Shown: piece after piece, positions 43,320 to 51,630 of the stretch
Numbering within the stretch: position 1 is the stretch's first letter
Layout: every line of letters starts with the position of its first letter
From: Orlajensenia sp001423545
GTDB lineage: Bacteria > Actinomycetota > Actinomycetes > Actinomycetales > Microbacteriaceae
Assembly: GCA_001423545.1 (NCBI GenBank)
Contig: LMOK01000003.1
Coordinates: forward strand, 372,001 to 436,000
Reading direction: 5' to 3'
DNA: 64,000 bases
Made by a program: the position numbers and the translations under genes
Notes under the pieces: model-generated
Database searches by the model: none
The model's input: only the letters and a program-made list of their open reading frames with translations
What the model was told of the DNA's origin: nothing

Positions 43320-43353
43320 ATAGCACAGCTATGCATATTCATAGCCGGGCTAT
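43320..43353 (-). promoter_or_regulatory. Twin MarR operators
   Basis: ATAGC-ACA-GCTAT (43320-43332) and ATAGC-CGG-GCTAT (43341-43353) have centres 21 bp apart, two helical turns, on the same DNA face. They lie 13-46 bases upstream of the marR ATG. Confidence 0.82.
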
Positions 43354-43388
43354 CTTGTCCACGCATCCGAGTGCACCCCTCAAACGAC

Positions 43389-43432
43389 GGATGCCCCTCC
43401 ACCGCCTCCGGAGAGGTGGTGAAGGGGCATCC
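43389..43432 (-). terminator. Terminator after rplL
   Basis: GGATGCCCC pairs with GGGGCATCC, extended by CCACC/GGTGG with a small bulge. It lies 67 bases past the rplL stop and may also serve the convergent side. Confidence 0.75.
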
Positions 43433-43499
43433 GGTGATTCGAGTCCGTCAGGGACGAACGACCGAAGTCACAGCAATGCGAAGCCCCGAGGGGCCCGGA

Positions 43500-43883
43500 T
43501 TACTTGAGGGTGACGGTGGCGCCGGCCTCTTCGAGAGCAGCCTTGGCCTTCTCGGCGGTCTCCTTGTTCGCGCCCTCGATGACAGCCTTGGGGGCGCCAT
43601 CGACGACAGCCTTGGCCTCGCCGAGGCCGAGCGAGGTGAGCTCGCGGACGACCTTGATGACCTGGATCTTCTTCTCACCAGCAGCCTCGAGGACGACGTC
43701 GAAGGAGTCCTTCTCCTCGACCTCTTCAGCAGCGGCGGCGGGGCCGGCAGCGGCAGCGGCAGCGACCGGAGCAGCGGCGGTGACCTCGAAGGTCTCCTCG
43801 AATGCCTTGACGAACTCGGAGAGCTCGATGAGGGTGAGGCCCTTGAACTGCTCGAGCAGCTCTTCAGTTGACAGCTTTGCCAT
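43500..43883 (-). CDS. rplL: Ribosomal protein bL12 (L7/L12)
   Basis: The 127-residue protein has the N-terminal dimer domain (TEELLEQFKGLTLIELSEF), an Ala-rich hinge near 35-55 and the C-terminal factor-binding domain with IQVIKVVRELTSLGLGEAK and VDGAPK. It forms the stalk that recruits translation factors. It follows rplJ by 47 bp. Confidence 0.98.
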   Translation of the reverse strand: MAKLSTEELLEQFKGLTLIELSEFVKAFEETFEVTAAAPVAAAAAAGPAAAAEEVEEKDSFDVVLEAAGEKKIQVIKVVRELTSLGLGEAKAVVDGAPKAVIEGANKETAEKAKAALEEAGATVTLK

Positions 43884-43930
43884 GATATTTCTCCTTGGTT
43901 TCTTAGTAACTCACCGCGTCGTAGGAAGAC

Positions 43931-44446
43931 CTACGCAGCGGACTCCTGCTTCTCACGCAGCGCGTCGACCGTGCGAACGGCCTTCGACAGCGGGGCGTTG
44001 AACAGATATGCGGCACCGAACAGCGAGGCCTTGAAGGCGCCTGCGAGCTTCGCAAGCAGCACCTCACGGGACTCGAGGTCGGCGAGCTTGCCCACCTCTT
44101 CAGCGGTCAGCGGCTTGCCATCGAAATAGCCGCCCTTGACCACGAGGAGAGGGTTTGCCTTGGTGAAGGCACGCAGCGCCTTCGCGACGGCGACGGGGTC
44201 GCCGTGCACGAATGCGATAGCGGACGGACCGGCGAGCTCGTCGTCGAACGACGTGATGCCGGCGTTGTTCGCCGCGATCTTGGTGAGCGTGTTCTTCACC
44301 ACGGCGTACGTGGCGTCCTCACGGATGTTGGTGCGCAGCTCCTTGAGCTTCGCAACAGTGAGGCCGCGGTACTCGGTCAGCAGAACGGCGGTCGAGCTCT
44401 GGAATGCTTCCGTGAGCTCGGCGACCGTGGCTTCCTTGTTCGCCAT
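43931..44446 (-). CDS. rplJ: Ribosomal protein uL10
   Basis: The 171-residue protein (MANKEATVAELTEAF at the start, LLTEYRGLTVAKLKELR and YAVVKNTLTKIAA in the rRNA-binding domain) anchors L12 dimers to the ribosome; the C-terminal helix binds the stalk. AGAGGAG precedes the ATG at 44446. The long leader upstream has the features of the L10 autoregulatory RNA. Confidence 0.98.
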   Translation of the reverse strand: MANKEATVAELTEAFQSSTAVLLTEYRGLTVAKLKELRTNIREDATYAVVKNTLTKIAANNAGITSFDDELAGPSAIAFVHGDPVAVAKALRAFTKANPLLVVKGGYFDGKPLTAEEVGKLADLESREVLLAKLAGAFKASLFGAAYLFNAPLSKAVRTVDALREKQESAA

Positions 44447-44515
44447 GGCGTACTCCTCTGATGTCTTTCGTCGCACACCACGGGAGCGGTGTGCGCCTCG
44501 ACCTGCCACCTGGCT

Positions 44516-44690
44516 GGAAACAAGAAAAGCTCCGGCGCTTGGCGCACGGAGCTTTGAGAACGGGAGACCCGAAAAAGTTCGATACACCTGCGCAGGTTCT
44601 TGCTCTCGCAAGCCTTCGATCAGCATCCGTATCTCTACGCACACCGATAACCGGCGGTCTTTGGCTTCGTACACAGTAACGGATGCTGTG
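44516..44690 (-). ncRNA. L10 leader RNA with transcription attenuator
   Basis: The rplJ 5' leader contains the features of the L10 leader: an AAAGACCGCCGGT segment near 44650-44665 and the palindrome ACCTGCGCAGGT (44586-44597). It ends in a real intrinsic terminator: AAAGCTCCG and CGGAGCTTT (44526-44555) followed by TTTTCTTGTTTC on the minus strand. L10 bound to the leader should favour this terminator. A second hairpin (44472-44496, CGCACACC/GGTGTGCG) lies near the rplJ ribosome site. Confidence 0.8.
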
Positions 44691-44775
44691 GGCAAAGTGA
44701 AATCGAGGCTGATCTGCTCGCTGAAGGCCGAGCGAAGCGACCGCCTGAAGCGCACCGAGCGGCGCGGGGGAATAG

Positions 44776-44834
44776 TTGACCGAGAGCAATAGTTGACCAA
44801 AGTCATCTAGATCGTTATAGTTGACCGCAGTCAA
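44776..44834 (+). promoter_or_regulatory. Promoter covered by three MarR-type operators
   Basis: TTGACC (44793-44798) and TATAGT (44816-44821) with a 17-bp spacer form a near-consensus promoter. Three copies of TTGAC-N4-GTCAA occur: degenerate at 44776-44789, near perfect at 44793-44806, perfect at 44821-44834. They overlap the -35, the -10 and the start region of the efflux pump gene. Confidence 0.78.
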
Positions 44835-44852
44835 TCAAAATCAGGAGTCCTC

Positions 44853-46622
44853 GTGTCACGCTCATCGCGCACCAGCGCAGCGGAAGCCGCCGTCGAACCG
44901 GCATCATCCGCGCAGTCCCCCACCGCCGAGAACGGCATGTCGCACCGCCAGGTGCTCGAGGCCCTCTCCGGCCTCATCCTCGGCATGTTCGTGTCGATCC
45001 TCGCGTCGACCGTCGTCAGCTCGTCGCTGCCGCTCATCATCTCCGACCTCAAGGGCGACCAGTCGTCGTTCACCTGGGTCGTCACCGCCACCCTGCTCGC
45101 GACCACGGTCTCGACGCCCATCTGGGGCAAGCTGGCCGACCTGTTCAGCCGCAAGCTGCTCATCCAGATCGCCCTGGTCATCTTCGTTCTGGGCTCGGCC
45201 TTCGCCGGCTTCTCGCAGGACACCTCGACGCTCATCGTCTTCCGTGTCATGCAGGGCCTCGGCGCCGGCGGACTCGGTGCGCTCAGCCAGATCATCATGG
45301 CCGACATCATCAGCCCGCGTGAGCGCGGCAAGTACGCCGGTCTCTTCGGTGGCGTCATGGCCGTCGGCATGGTCGGCGGTCCGCTGCTCGGTGGTGTCGT
45401 GACGGACGCGTTCGGATGGCGCTGGAACTTCTTCCTCGCGCTGCCCATCGCCATCGTCGCGATCATCCTGCTGCAGATGACCCTGCACCTGCCCAAGATC
45501 GTCAAGCGTGCGGTCAAGATCGACTACCTCGGTGCCATCTTCATCGCCGGTGGCGTCTCGCTCCTGCTCATCTGGGTCAGCCTGGCCGGCTCGCAGTTCG
45601 AGTGGGCATCCGCGACCTCCTTCGCCATGGTGGCCGGCGCAGCTGCGCTCCTGATCGCAGCCGTCATCACCGAGTTCAAGGTGAAGGAGCCGATCATCCC
45701 GCTCCAGCTGTTCAAGAACCGCACCTTCACGCTCTCGGTCATCGCGAGCATCTCGATCGGTGTGGCCATGTTCGGCACCTCCGTGTTCCTCAGCCAGTAC
45801 ATGCAGCTGGCTCGCGGCGCCACCCCGACCCAGTCGGGCCTGCTCACCATCCCCATGATGGGCGGACTCCTGCTGGCCTCGGCGTTCTTCGGAAACGTCG
45901 TCAGCCGCACCGGCAAGTGGAAGGCCATCATGGTGACGGGCTCGGCCCTCGCCGTCGTCGGCCTCGCGCTGCTCAGCACCATCCACTACGACACCGACTT
46001 CTGGTTCGTGGGCATCTCGATGTTCATCCTGGGCTCCGGCGTCGGCATGGTCATGCAGAACCTCACGCTCGTCGTGCAGAACACCACCGAGGTCAAGAAC
46101 CTCGGAGTGGCCACCAGCGCCGTGACGTTCTTCCGCAGCCTCGGCGGCACCATGGGCGTCTCGATCCTCGGGTCGATCATGGGCACCCTCGTCGCCGACA
46201 GCATCAAGGACGGCATCAAGGATCTCTCCCCCGAGAACCAGCTGGAGGCCGCGAAGACCCTCGGCAGCGGTGTCATCCCCCACGTCGACGAGCTGCCCGA
46301 CGCCATCCGCGTGCTGGTCGAGTCGTCGTACGGTTCCGCCGTCGGATCGATCTTCCTTCTTGCCGTCCCGCTCGCGATCATCACCCTGATCGCCGTCGCG
46401 TTCCTGCCGAACAACAAGCTCGGCACCATGAACGCGATCGACCTCGCGAAGAAGGGCGGCTCCGCCATCGACGCCGAGACCGAGCGGGAACGCGAGATCG
46501 AGAACGCCGAGGACTCGCTCATCGAGGCTGCGGCGGCGACAGCCGGCCTGCCCGCCGTCGGGGAGGCCCACCCCGTCGGAACGCGCACGGGATCGACGGC
46601 ATCCGTCGACACCCGCTCGTAG
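44853..46622 (+). CDS. DHA2-family (14-TM) MFS drug efflux pump
   Basis: The 589-residue protein has about 14 helices (residues 40-510). Motif A is GKLADLFSRKLLIQ, motif C is GGPLLGGVVTDAFGWRWNFF, and VVSSSLPLIISDL in TM1 is typical of EmrB/QacA relatives. A charged C-terminal tail of about 75 residues follows. AGGAG lies 6 bases before the GTG. It is followed by two marR genes on the same strand, likely its regulators. Confidence 0.94.
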   Translation: MSRSSRTSAAEAAVEPASSAQSPTAENGMSHRQVLEALSGLILGMFVSILASTVVSSSLPLIISDLKGDQSSFTWVVTATLLATTVSTPIWGKLADLFSRKLLIQIALVIFVLGSAFAGFSQDTSTLIVFRVMQGLGAGGLGALSQIIMADIISPRERGKYAGLFGGVMAVGMVGGPLLGGVVTDAFGWRWNFFLALPIAIVAIILLQMTLHLPKIVKRAVKIDYLGAIFIAGGVSLLLIWVSLAGSQFEWASATSFAMVAGAAALLIAAVITEFKVKEPIIPLQLFKNRTFTLSVIASISIGVAMFGTSVFLSQYMQLARGATPTQSGLLTIPMMGGLLLASAFFGNVVSRTGKWKAIMVTGSALAVVGLALLSTIHYDTDFWFVGISMFILGSGVGMVMQNLTLVVQNTTEVKNLGVATSAVTFFRSLGGTMGVSILGSIMGTLVADSIKDGIKDLSPENQLEAAKTLGSGVIPHVDELPDAIRVLVESSYGSAVGSIFLLAVPLAIITLIAVAFLPNNKLGTMNAIDLAKKGGSAIDAETEREREIENAEDSLIEAAAATAGLPAVGEAHPVGTRTGSTASVDTRS

Positions 46623-46655
46623 ACCGCAGCGCACGAGAGCACTGACTCACGCATC

Positions 46656-47099
46656 ATGACCAGCACGGCCATCGCCCCCAGAGACTCCGCCATCGTGGAC
46701 GTCGAGGCGGCGATGGCCGTGCTGTTCACTCGTGCCGGTGCGACCTGGCGGGACTTCGCCGCCTGCGTGCACCCCGAACTGCAGCCGGCGGGCTACAAGA
46801 TCCTCTCGACGCTGGTGCACCACGGGCCGACCACCAGCGGCGCACTCGCCGAGCTGCTCTTCACCGACAAGAGCGTGATGAGTCGGCAGGTGCGGTGGCT
46901 GCAGGACAACGGCCTGGTCGAGTCGCACGCCGACCCCGATGACGGGCGGGTGCGCATCCTGGCTGCGACGACGGATGCCCGCATCCGTGTCGAGCAGGCC
47001 CGATCGAGCAACACCGAGGTGTTCCGCGAGCAGCTGCGACGGTGGCCGCGCGAGGATCTCGGCCGCTTCGCCGAGATGATCGGCCGGCTCGGCGCATGA
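46656..47099 (+). CDS. MarR-family regulator, first of a tandem pair
   Basis: The 147-residue protein has the winged helix-turn-helix with LAELLFTDKSVMSRQVRWLQ as recognition region and DPDDGRVRILAAT as wing. It is close to the next gene product across the domain: both share HPELQPAGYKIL and TDKSV-SRQVR. It lies 33 bp after the efflux pump gene and is the likeliest reader of the TTGAC-N4-GTCAA sites. Confidence 0.93.
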   Translation: MTSTAIAPRDSAIVDVEAAMAVLFTRAGATWRDFAACVHPELQPAGYKILSTLVHHGPTTSGALAELLFTDKSVMSRQVRWLQDNGLVESHADPDDGRVRILAATTDARIRVEQARSSNTEVFREQLRRWPREDLGRFAEMIGRLGA

Positions 47100-47173
47100 C
47101 CGGCCCCGGGATCATCGACTCCCCCACCCCCACCATGACCGGCGATGATGCCGATCTGAATAGGATTGCGCCC

Positions 47174-47650
47174 ATGAGCGACGACCACGAGCCGCCGACC
47201 GACGACCCCGATACCGCAGCGGACACCGCGGCCGATGAGGCGATCGCCGACGTCGAGGGTCAGCTCAGCGCCCTCTTCAACAGGGTGCGCTCGAACTGGC
47301 GCGACTACGCCGCGAGCGTGCATCCAGAGCTGCAGCCCGCCGGCTACAAGATCCTCGGGCACCTCGTGCGGCAGGGGCCGGCGCACGCCGGGGTGCTCGC
47401 GGAGCAGCTGCACACCGACAAGAGCGTGATCAGCCGCCAGGTGCGACTCATGGAGCAGCTGGGCCTCGTCGAGAGCACGGCCGACGCGAGCGACGGGCGC
47501 GCTCGGGTGCTGGTGGCCACCCCGCTCGCCGTCGAGAAGGTCACCGCGATCCGGCGCACCAACCAGGCCAAGTTCTACGAGCTGCTGCGCACCTGGCCCG
47601 AGGACGACATCCGCAAGTTCGCCGAGCTGTTGGGACGACTGAGCATCTAG
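47174..47650 (+). CDS. MarR-family regulator, second of a tandem pair
   Basis: About 158 residues; the first 30 are acidic, then a MarR domain with LAEQLHTDKSVISRQVRLME and the wing DASDGRARVLVAT. It is a duplicate of the gene just upstream. ATG at 47174 is chosen; an ATG at 47096 overlapping the previous stop (ATGA) is also possible and would add 26 residues. Confidence 0.92.
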   Translation: MSDDHEPPTDDPDTAADTAADEAIADVEGQLSALFNRVRSNWRDYAASVHPELQPAGYKILGHLVRQGPAHAGVLAEQLHTDKSVISRQVRLMEQLGLVESTADASDGRARVLVATPLAVEKVTAIRRTNQAKFYELLRTWPEDDIRKFAELLGRLSI

Positions 47651-47697
47651 TGCGCTTCGGCCACGGACTCCGTCCGGGCCGCACCGAGCGAACGGGA
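47651..47697. repeat. Dispersed intergenic repeat, family 2, copy b
   Basis: GCGCTTCGGCCACGGACTCC followed by GTCCGGGCCGCACCGAGCG begins right at the stop of the second marR gene and matches the family at 27454, 55604 and 55661. Confidence 0.7.
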
Positions 47698-47703
47698 TCG
47701 CCG

Positions 47704-48165
47704 TCAGGGCGCGGTCGGGCGCGGCCCCGTCGCCGCCTCGCTGCGGATGGCGGTGCGATTCGCCGAGCCCAACACGAGCACAGCGCCCGTCATGATGGCC
47801 AGGACCACCACGAGCATCGCCGCGCCCAGGAGCGCTGTGCCGGCCTGGCCGAGGGAGAACACGACCACGAGCACGCCGGCGAGCACCCCGACGACGATCG
47901 CGAGGATCGTCGCCAAGTCGTTCGGTCCGCCGAGATGCCTCACGGCCGGATACCGACGCGCGATGCTGAGCGCGATCCCGCTCACGACGAAGACGAGGAC
48001 CGCGAGCACCAGCACGGCGATCGCGTAGGCGGTGATGCTCGACGACAGCCCGCCGACGAGCGGAACCAGTGAGGCGAGCAGCAGCACGGCACCCACGATC
48101 ATCCCGAGAACACCCCGCCGTCTGGCGAGGGTCGCCGGATCGCCGCTCCAGTCGCGCGCGCTCAT
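47704..48165 (-). CDS. Small four-helix membrane protein of the WXG100 cluster
   Basis: The 153-residue protein has four hydrophobic segments (about 17-40, 47-70, 85-110, 115-138) and short loops with HLGGPNDLATI. No family is recognised. Its ATG overlaps the stop of the WXG/membrane protein by four bases, so it is the last gene of the four-gene cluster. A role in the same envelope-associated process is inferred from coupling only. Confidence 0.85.
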   Translation of the reverse strand: MSARDWSGDPATLARRRGVLGMIVGAVLLLASLVPLVGGLSSSITAYAIAVLVLAVLVFVVSGIALSIARRYPAVRHLGGPNDLATILAIVVGVLAGVLVVVFSLGQAGTALLGAAMLVVVLAIMTGAVLVLGSANRTAIRSEAATGPRPTAP

Positions 48166-48857
48166 CCGGTGACGAACTGCGGCCAGGTCTGCACGCCGGC
48201 CGCTGTCGAGGACATCGTGCCGCGGGCGGATGCCGCGGAGGCGTACAGCGTCGCCGTGCCGGCCGCGAGCGCACCGACGCCGATCGCGAGGCCGCCCAGG
48301 GCCGCCGGCGGAGCGAGCGGCAGACCGAACACCGTCACCGCGGCTCCGGTCGCCGTGGCGAACCCGACGATCACCGAGATGATCGCGGCGACGACCGATG
48401 CCCAGAAAGCGACGATGGCGAGCATGAGGGTCGAGAGCGCCGAGGAGATGTTGCTCGCGAAGTCGCTGTTGATCGAGCCGAGCGCCTCCCGTTGCGGATC
48501 GAGGGACTGGCGGTACTGGTCGGCGCCGTCGCCCTTCCACTTGTCGTCCACGAGCAGGTCGCTGTCGTCGATGTCGCGTACGAGGTTGGCGACCTTGCCG
48601 CCGATGTCCTCGGTCCACGACACGGATGCGGCGTGCAGGCCGAACGGATTGCCGACGTAGCTCAGCTTGTCGGTGAACCAGTCCCAGAACTCGCCGAGCT
48701 TCGCCATCAGGGCGTTCCACCCGTCGATCAGCTTGTCGACGATCCAGTCGAGGAAGCCGGGGACCTTGGAGAGCGTGGAGTTCACGATGCGGGTGAGCTC
48801 CTCGACCTTGTCCTGCAGCTTGCCGATCATCTCGCGCACTTCCTGTGCCGGATCCAT
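48162..48857 (-). CDS. WXG-motif protein with membrane helices
   Basis: The 231-residue protein begins with a long amphipathic helical region (1-60), has a WxG turn in DDKWKGDGADQYRQSL near residue 110 followed by a helix, then two long hydrophobic segments (LMLAIVAFWASVVAAIISVIV near 143-163 and a Gly/Ala-rich one near 178-208). This combination of a WXG100-type helical hairpin with membrane anchors is unusual. It shares one base with the upstream WXG100-like stop and four with the downstream ATG. Confidence 0.8.
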   Translation of the reverse strand: MDPAQEVREMIGKLQDKVEELTRIVNSTLSKVPGFLDWIVDKLIDGWNALMAKLGEFWDWFTDKLSYVGNPFGLHAASVSWTEDIGGKVANLVRDIDDSDLLVDDKWKGDGADQYRQSLDPQREALGSINSDFASNISSALSTLMLAIVAFWASVVAAIISVIVGFATATGAAVTVFGLPLAPPAALGGLAIGVGALAAGTATLYASAASARGTMSSTAAGVQTWPQFVTG

Positions 48858-49171
48858 CAGTTGACCTCCCACATCTCGGCGAGCGAGGCCTGGATGGCCG
48901 CCTCGGTACTCTCGAAGTCCTCGCGGATGTCGCGCAATGCCGTCGCGGCTCCTCGGGTCTGGGTCGCCCCGGTGTCGAGCAACTGGATCACGAGGGTGCG
49001 GATGCGCGCGTACTCGTCTGCGACATCCGTCGCCGCGAAGGAGAACTCTCCCCGCCCCAGGTCGAGGCCCTCCGCACTGGCCTTCGCCTCGTCGAGGCCG
49101 GCGGCGATGTCGTCCCACCTCGCCGCGTCACTCGTGAGGGCGTCGTAGGCGACGGTGATGTGGTCTGCCAC
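48857..49171 (-). CDS. WXG100-like small secreted protein
   Basis: At 104 residues it has the size and helical make-up of ESX/WXG100 proteins: ITVAYDALTSDAARWDDIA, a central polar turn and a second long helix with TALRDIREDFESTEAAIQ. The canonical W-x-G is not clear, so it is nearer to the divergent (DUF-type) ESX-like group. No secretion tail of the YxxxD/E type is obvious. It stands four bases after the YbaB-like gene. Confidence 0.8.
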   Translation of the reverse strand: MADHITVAYDALTSDAARWDDIAAGLDEAKASAEGLDLGRGEFSFAATDVADEYARIRTLVIQLLDTGATQTRGAATALRDIREDFESTEAAIQASLAEMWEVN

Positions 49172-49175
49172 GATG

Positions 49176-49904
49176 TCAGTCCTTTCCCATGAGGATCCTG
49201 GCGAGTGCCGACGGGTCGTCGATCACTCCCGTGTACCGTTCGAGCGGTGTTCCGGCCAGCGGATTGACCGGTGCCGTCGCGGATGCCGCGGCGGTGGCGA
49301 TGGCCTGGTTGATCGCGCGGGTGATGTCTGTCGCCGCTTCGGTGCCGAGCCACTCCTCGTCGAGCACGAGGGCCGTGACGGCACCCGATCCGTCCACCGT
49401 CGCGCGCACACGGCCTTGGGCACTGGCTGCGGAGTGGGTGGCGCTCAGACGTGCCGAGATGATCTGCATCGCGGCGTCCATGCCGGCGTTGACCTCCTCG
49501 AGCATCGTCATCATCTGGGCGAGCACGGCGGTCGCGTCGAGGGAGTCGCCGGCGTCGGCGAGGGCGGCCTGCACATGTTCAGCCGGTGTCTCGCCCCGGG
49601 GAGGCAGCGGAGTGGTCGCCTGATCGGCGTCCTCCTCAGCGACGGATTCGCCCCACTGGCGTGCACGTTCGGCCGCGAGCTGCGCGACGAGCTCGACGAC
49701 GACAGCGCCGAGTTCCCCCGGCCGGTGGGCGGCCTTCCAGCGATCACCGACCACCACCGAGAGCACGCGCGTGTCGGAGTCGAACGCGACGCTCACGGTT
49801 CCGGAGGCGTCGGATGCCTCGGACACGGTCGGAGCCGCGGAGTACGCCCGCGCGTCTCGGACGAGCTCATCGCGGAAGTCGAGGATGTGGTCGGCGTCGG
49901 TCAT
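49176..49904 (-). CDS. YbaB/EbfC-like domain protein of the WXG100 cluster
   Basis: About 242 residues with two beta-rich YbaB-like repeats, GTVSVAFDSDTRVLSVVVG near 35 and VRATVDGSGAVTALVLDEE near 170, each followed by a helix (LGAVVVELVAQLAAERA; TDITRAINQAIATA), joined by an acidic linker. YbaB-type proteins of this form are common next to WXG100 genes in actinobacteria. The ATG at 49904 has GAGGAG just upstream; 49982 is the longer alternative. Confidence 0.82.
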   Translation of the reverse strand: MTDADHILDFRDELVRDARAYSAAPTVSEASDASGTVSVAFDSDTRVLSVVVGDRWKAAHRPGELGAVVVELVAQLAAERARQWGESVAEEDADQATTPLPPRGETPAEHVQAALADAGDSLDATAVLAQMMTMLEEVNAGMDAAMQIISARLSATHSAASAQGRVRATVDGSGAVTALVLDEEWLGTEAATDITRAINQAIATAAASATAPVNPLAGTPLERYTGVIDDPSALARILMGKD

Positions 49905-50028
49905 GATCTCCTCGTCGAGCGGCAACGGACGGCCGGCGGGAGCGTTCACCTGTGAAGCTGACGCCCCCTCAGCCTCCGTCATCCTTTCACAGCGCGGTCG
50001 GTTCGGGGAGGGGCCCAGCGGGGACGGT

Positions 50029-50074
50029 GACCTCGATACGCGTCCGACTGCGTCGGGCGCTACTCGATCAGCGG
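50029..50074. repeat. Dispersed intergenic repeat, family 1, copy b
   Basis: The copy starts GACCTCGATACGCGTCCGAC and ends CTACTCGATCAGCGG, matching 3172-3215. Its right end contains the stop codon of the histidine kinase gene. Confidence 0.75.
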
Positions 50075-51630
50075 ACTTGGGCGGGGGCCGCGCGCGGGAG
50101 GGTCACGGTGAACGTCGTCTCGCCCGGTTCGCTGGCCACGGACACTGTTCCGCCGTGGGCCGCCACGACGGCCTGCACGATGGCGAGGCCGAGGCCGGTG
50201 CTCCCGGTCGCCCTGGTGCGCGAGACGTCTCCGCGCGCGAAGCGCTCGAACAGCGTTCCGCTGATGGCGGGATCGATGCCGGGACCGTCATCCTGCACGG
50301 TGATCGACACCGAGTCGCCATCGGTCGTCAGCCTCGCGATCACCGCCGTGCCCGCGGGCGTGTGCACCCGCGCGTTCGCCAGCAGGTTCACCACGACCTG
50401 CTGCAGGCGGGGAGCATCGCCATCGACCACGACAGGCTCGTCGGGGAGATCGACCTCCCAATCGTGGTCGGGACCCGAGACGTGCGCGTCGCCGATGGCG
50501 TCGATCATGATGCTGGTGAGATCGACCGGATCGTGCGCGAGCTCCCGGCCCTCGTCGAGCCTGGCGAGCAACAGGAGGTCCTCCACCAGACCGGTCATCC
50601 GCACCGACTCGCTCTCGATGCGCGAGAGCGCGTGCGCGGTGTCGGGCGGCACCTCCTGACCGGACCGGCGGGTGAGCTCCGAGTAGCCACGGATGGAGGC
50701 GAGCGGCGTGCGCAGCTCGTGGCTCGCATCCGCGACGAAGCGACGCACCTTCTGCTCGGACTCCTGACGTGCCTCGAGGGCGGAGCCGACGTGATCGAGC
50801 ATGGTGTTGAGTGCTGCTCCCACCTGCCCGACCTCGGTGCGTTCGTCGGCATCGGCATCGGGAACCCGCTCGGCCAGGGCGACCTCGCCGCGATCGAGGG
50901 GCAGCTGGGCGACCCGCTGGGCGGTCTGCGTCACTCGGGTGAGCGGACGCAGGGCGATGCGCACGATCCGGGCGCCGAGGAGAGCCACGATGAGGATGCC
51001 GAGGAGGGCGACGATCGCGATGGTGATGGAGAGCTGGGTGATCGTCGCGGTCACGCTCGCCAGCGGCAGGCCGATGACGACCTTGCGGCCGTCTTGGTCG
51101 GCCACGGCGATGGCCCGGTACTCGTTGAGCGGCTCGGTCAGGCTGACCGTGTGCGGCTCCCCGTCGGCGGGAACCGCGGCGAGCGCCGTGCCCTGCTCGA
51201 CCGTGATCCGCGTGATGTCTCCGTCGGTGTCGAGGAGACCGGCTGTCTGCACAGCGCCGTCCTGGGAGACGACGGCGACGGTGCCCTCGGCCTGGCTGGG
51301 CGCACTGAGGATCGTGCCGGCATCCGGAAGCCTGACGAAGTCGGGCAGGCCGTTGCCGTTCTGCCCCTGCGGGATGTCGGCTGCGACATAGCCTCGCTTC
51401 GTGGTGTTCGCCAGTTGGGTGTCGACGCGGCTCATCAGGGAGGCCTGCAGCACGAGCACGCTCACGAGGCCGATGACGGTGCTGACGACGGCGAGCACGG
51501 CGACGACGGTGATGAGCAGCCGGCGCACGAGCGTCATCGGCGCACGCGGGCGCTTCACCTCTGCAGCGGCATCCGTCGACGTCTGGTCCTTGGTGAAAGC
51601 CGTGACGCCGGCGACCCTCTGCTCGCTCAT
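50068..51630 (-). CDS. Sensor histidine kinase
   Basis: The 520-residue protein has a membrane helix (35-60), an extracytoplasmic sensor of about 130 residues, a second helix (about 195-220), a HAMP linker, the phosphoacceptor block FVADASHELRTPLASIRGYSE (His near 305), the N-box NLLANARVHTP and the G-boxes DDGPGIDP and GSTGLGLAIV. It phosphorylates the response regulator encoded just upstream, with which it overlaps by four bases. The stimulus is unknown; context suggests envelope or antimicrobial stress. Confidence 0.96.
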   Translation of the reverse strand: MSEQRVAGVTAFTKDQTSTDAAAEVKRPRAPMTLVRRLLITVVAVLAVVSTVIGLVSVLVLQASLMSRVDTQLANTTKRGYVAADIPQGQNGNGLPDFVRLPDAGTILSAPSQAEGTVAVVSQDGAVQTAGLLDTDGDITRITVEQGTALAAVPADGEPHTVSLTEPLNEYRAIAVADQDGRKVVIGLPLASVTATITQLSITIAIVALLGILIVALLGARIVRIALRPLTRVTQTAQRVAQLPLDRGEVALAERVPDADADERTEVGQVGAALNTMLDHVGSALEARQESEQKVRRFVADASHELRTPLASIRGYSELTRRSGQEVPPDTAHALSRIESESVRMTGLVEDLLLLARLDEGRELAHDPVDLTSIMIDAIGDAHVSGPDHDWEVDLPDEPVVVDGDAPRLQQVVVNLLANARVHTPAGTAVIARLTTDGDSVSITVQDDGPGIDPAISGTLFERFARGDVSRTRATGSTGLGLAIVQAVVAAHGGTVSVASEPGETTFTVTLPRAAPAQVR

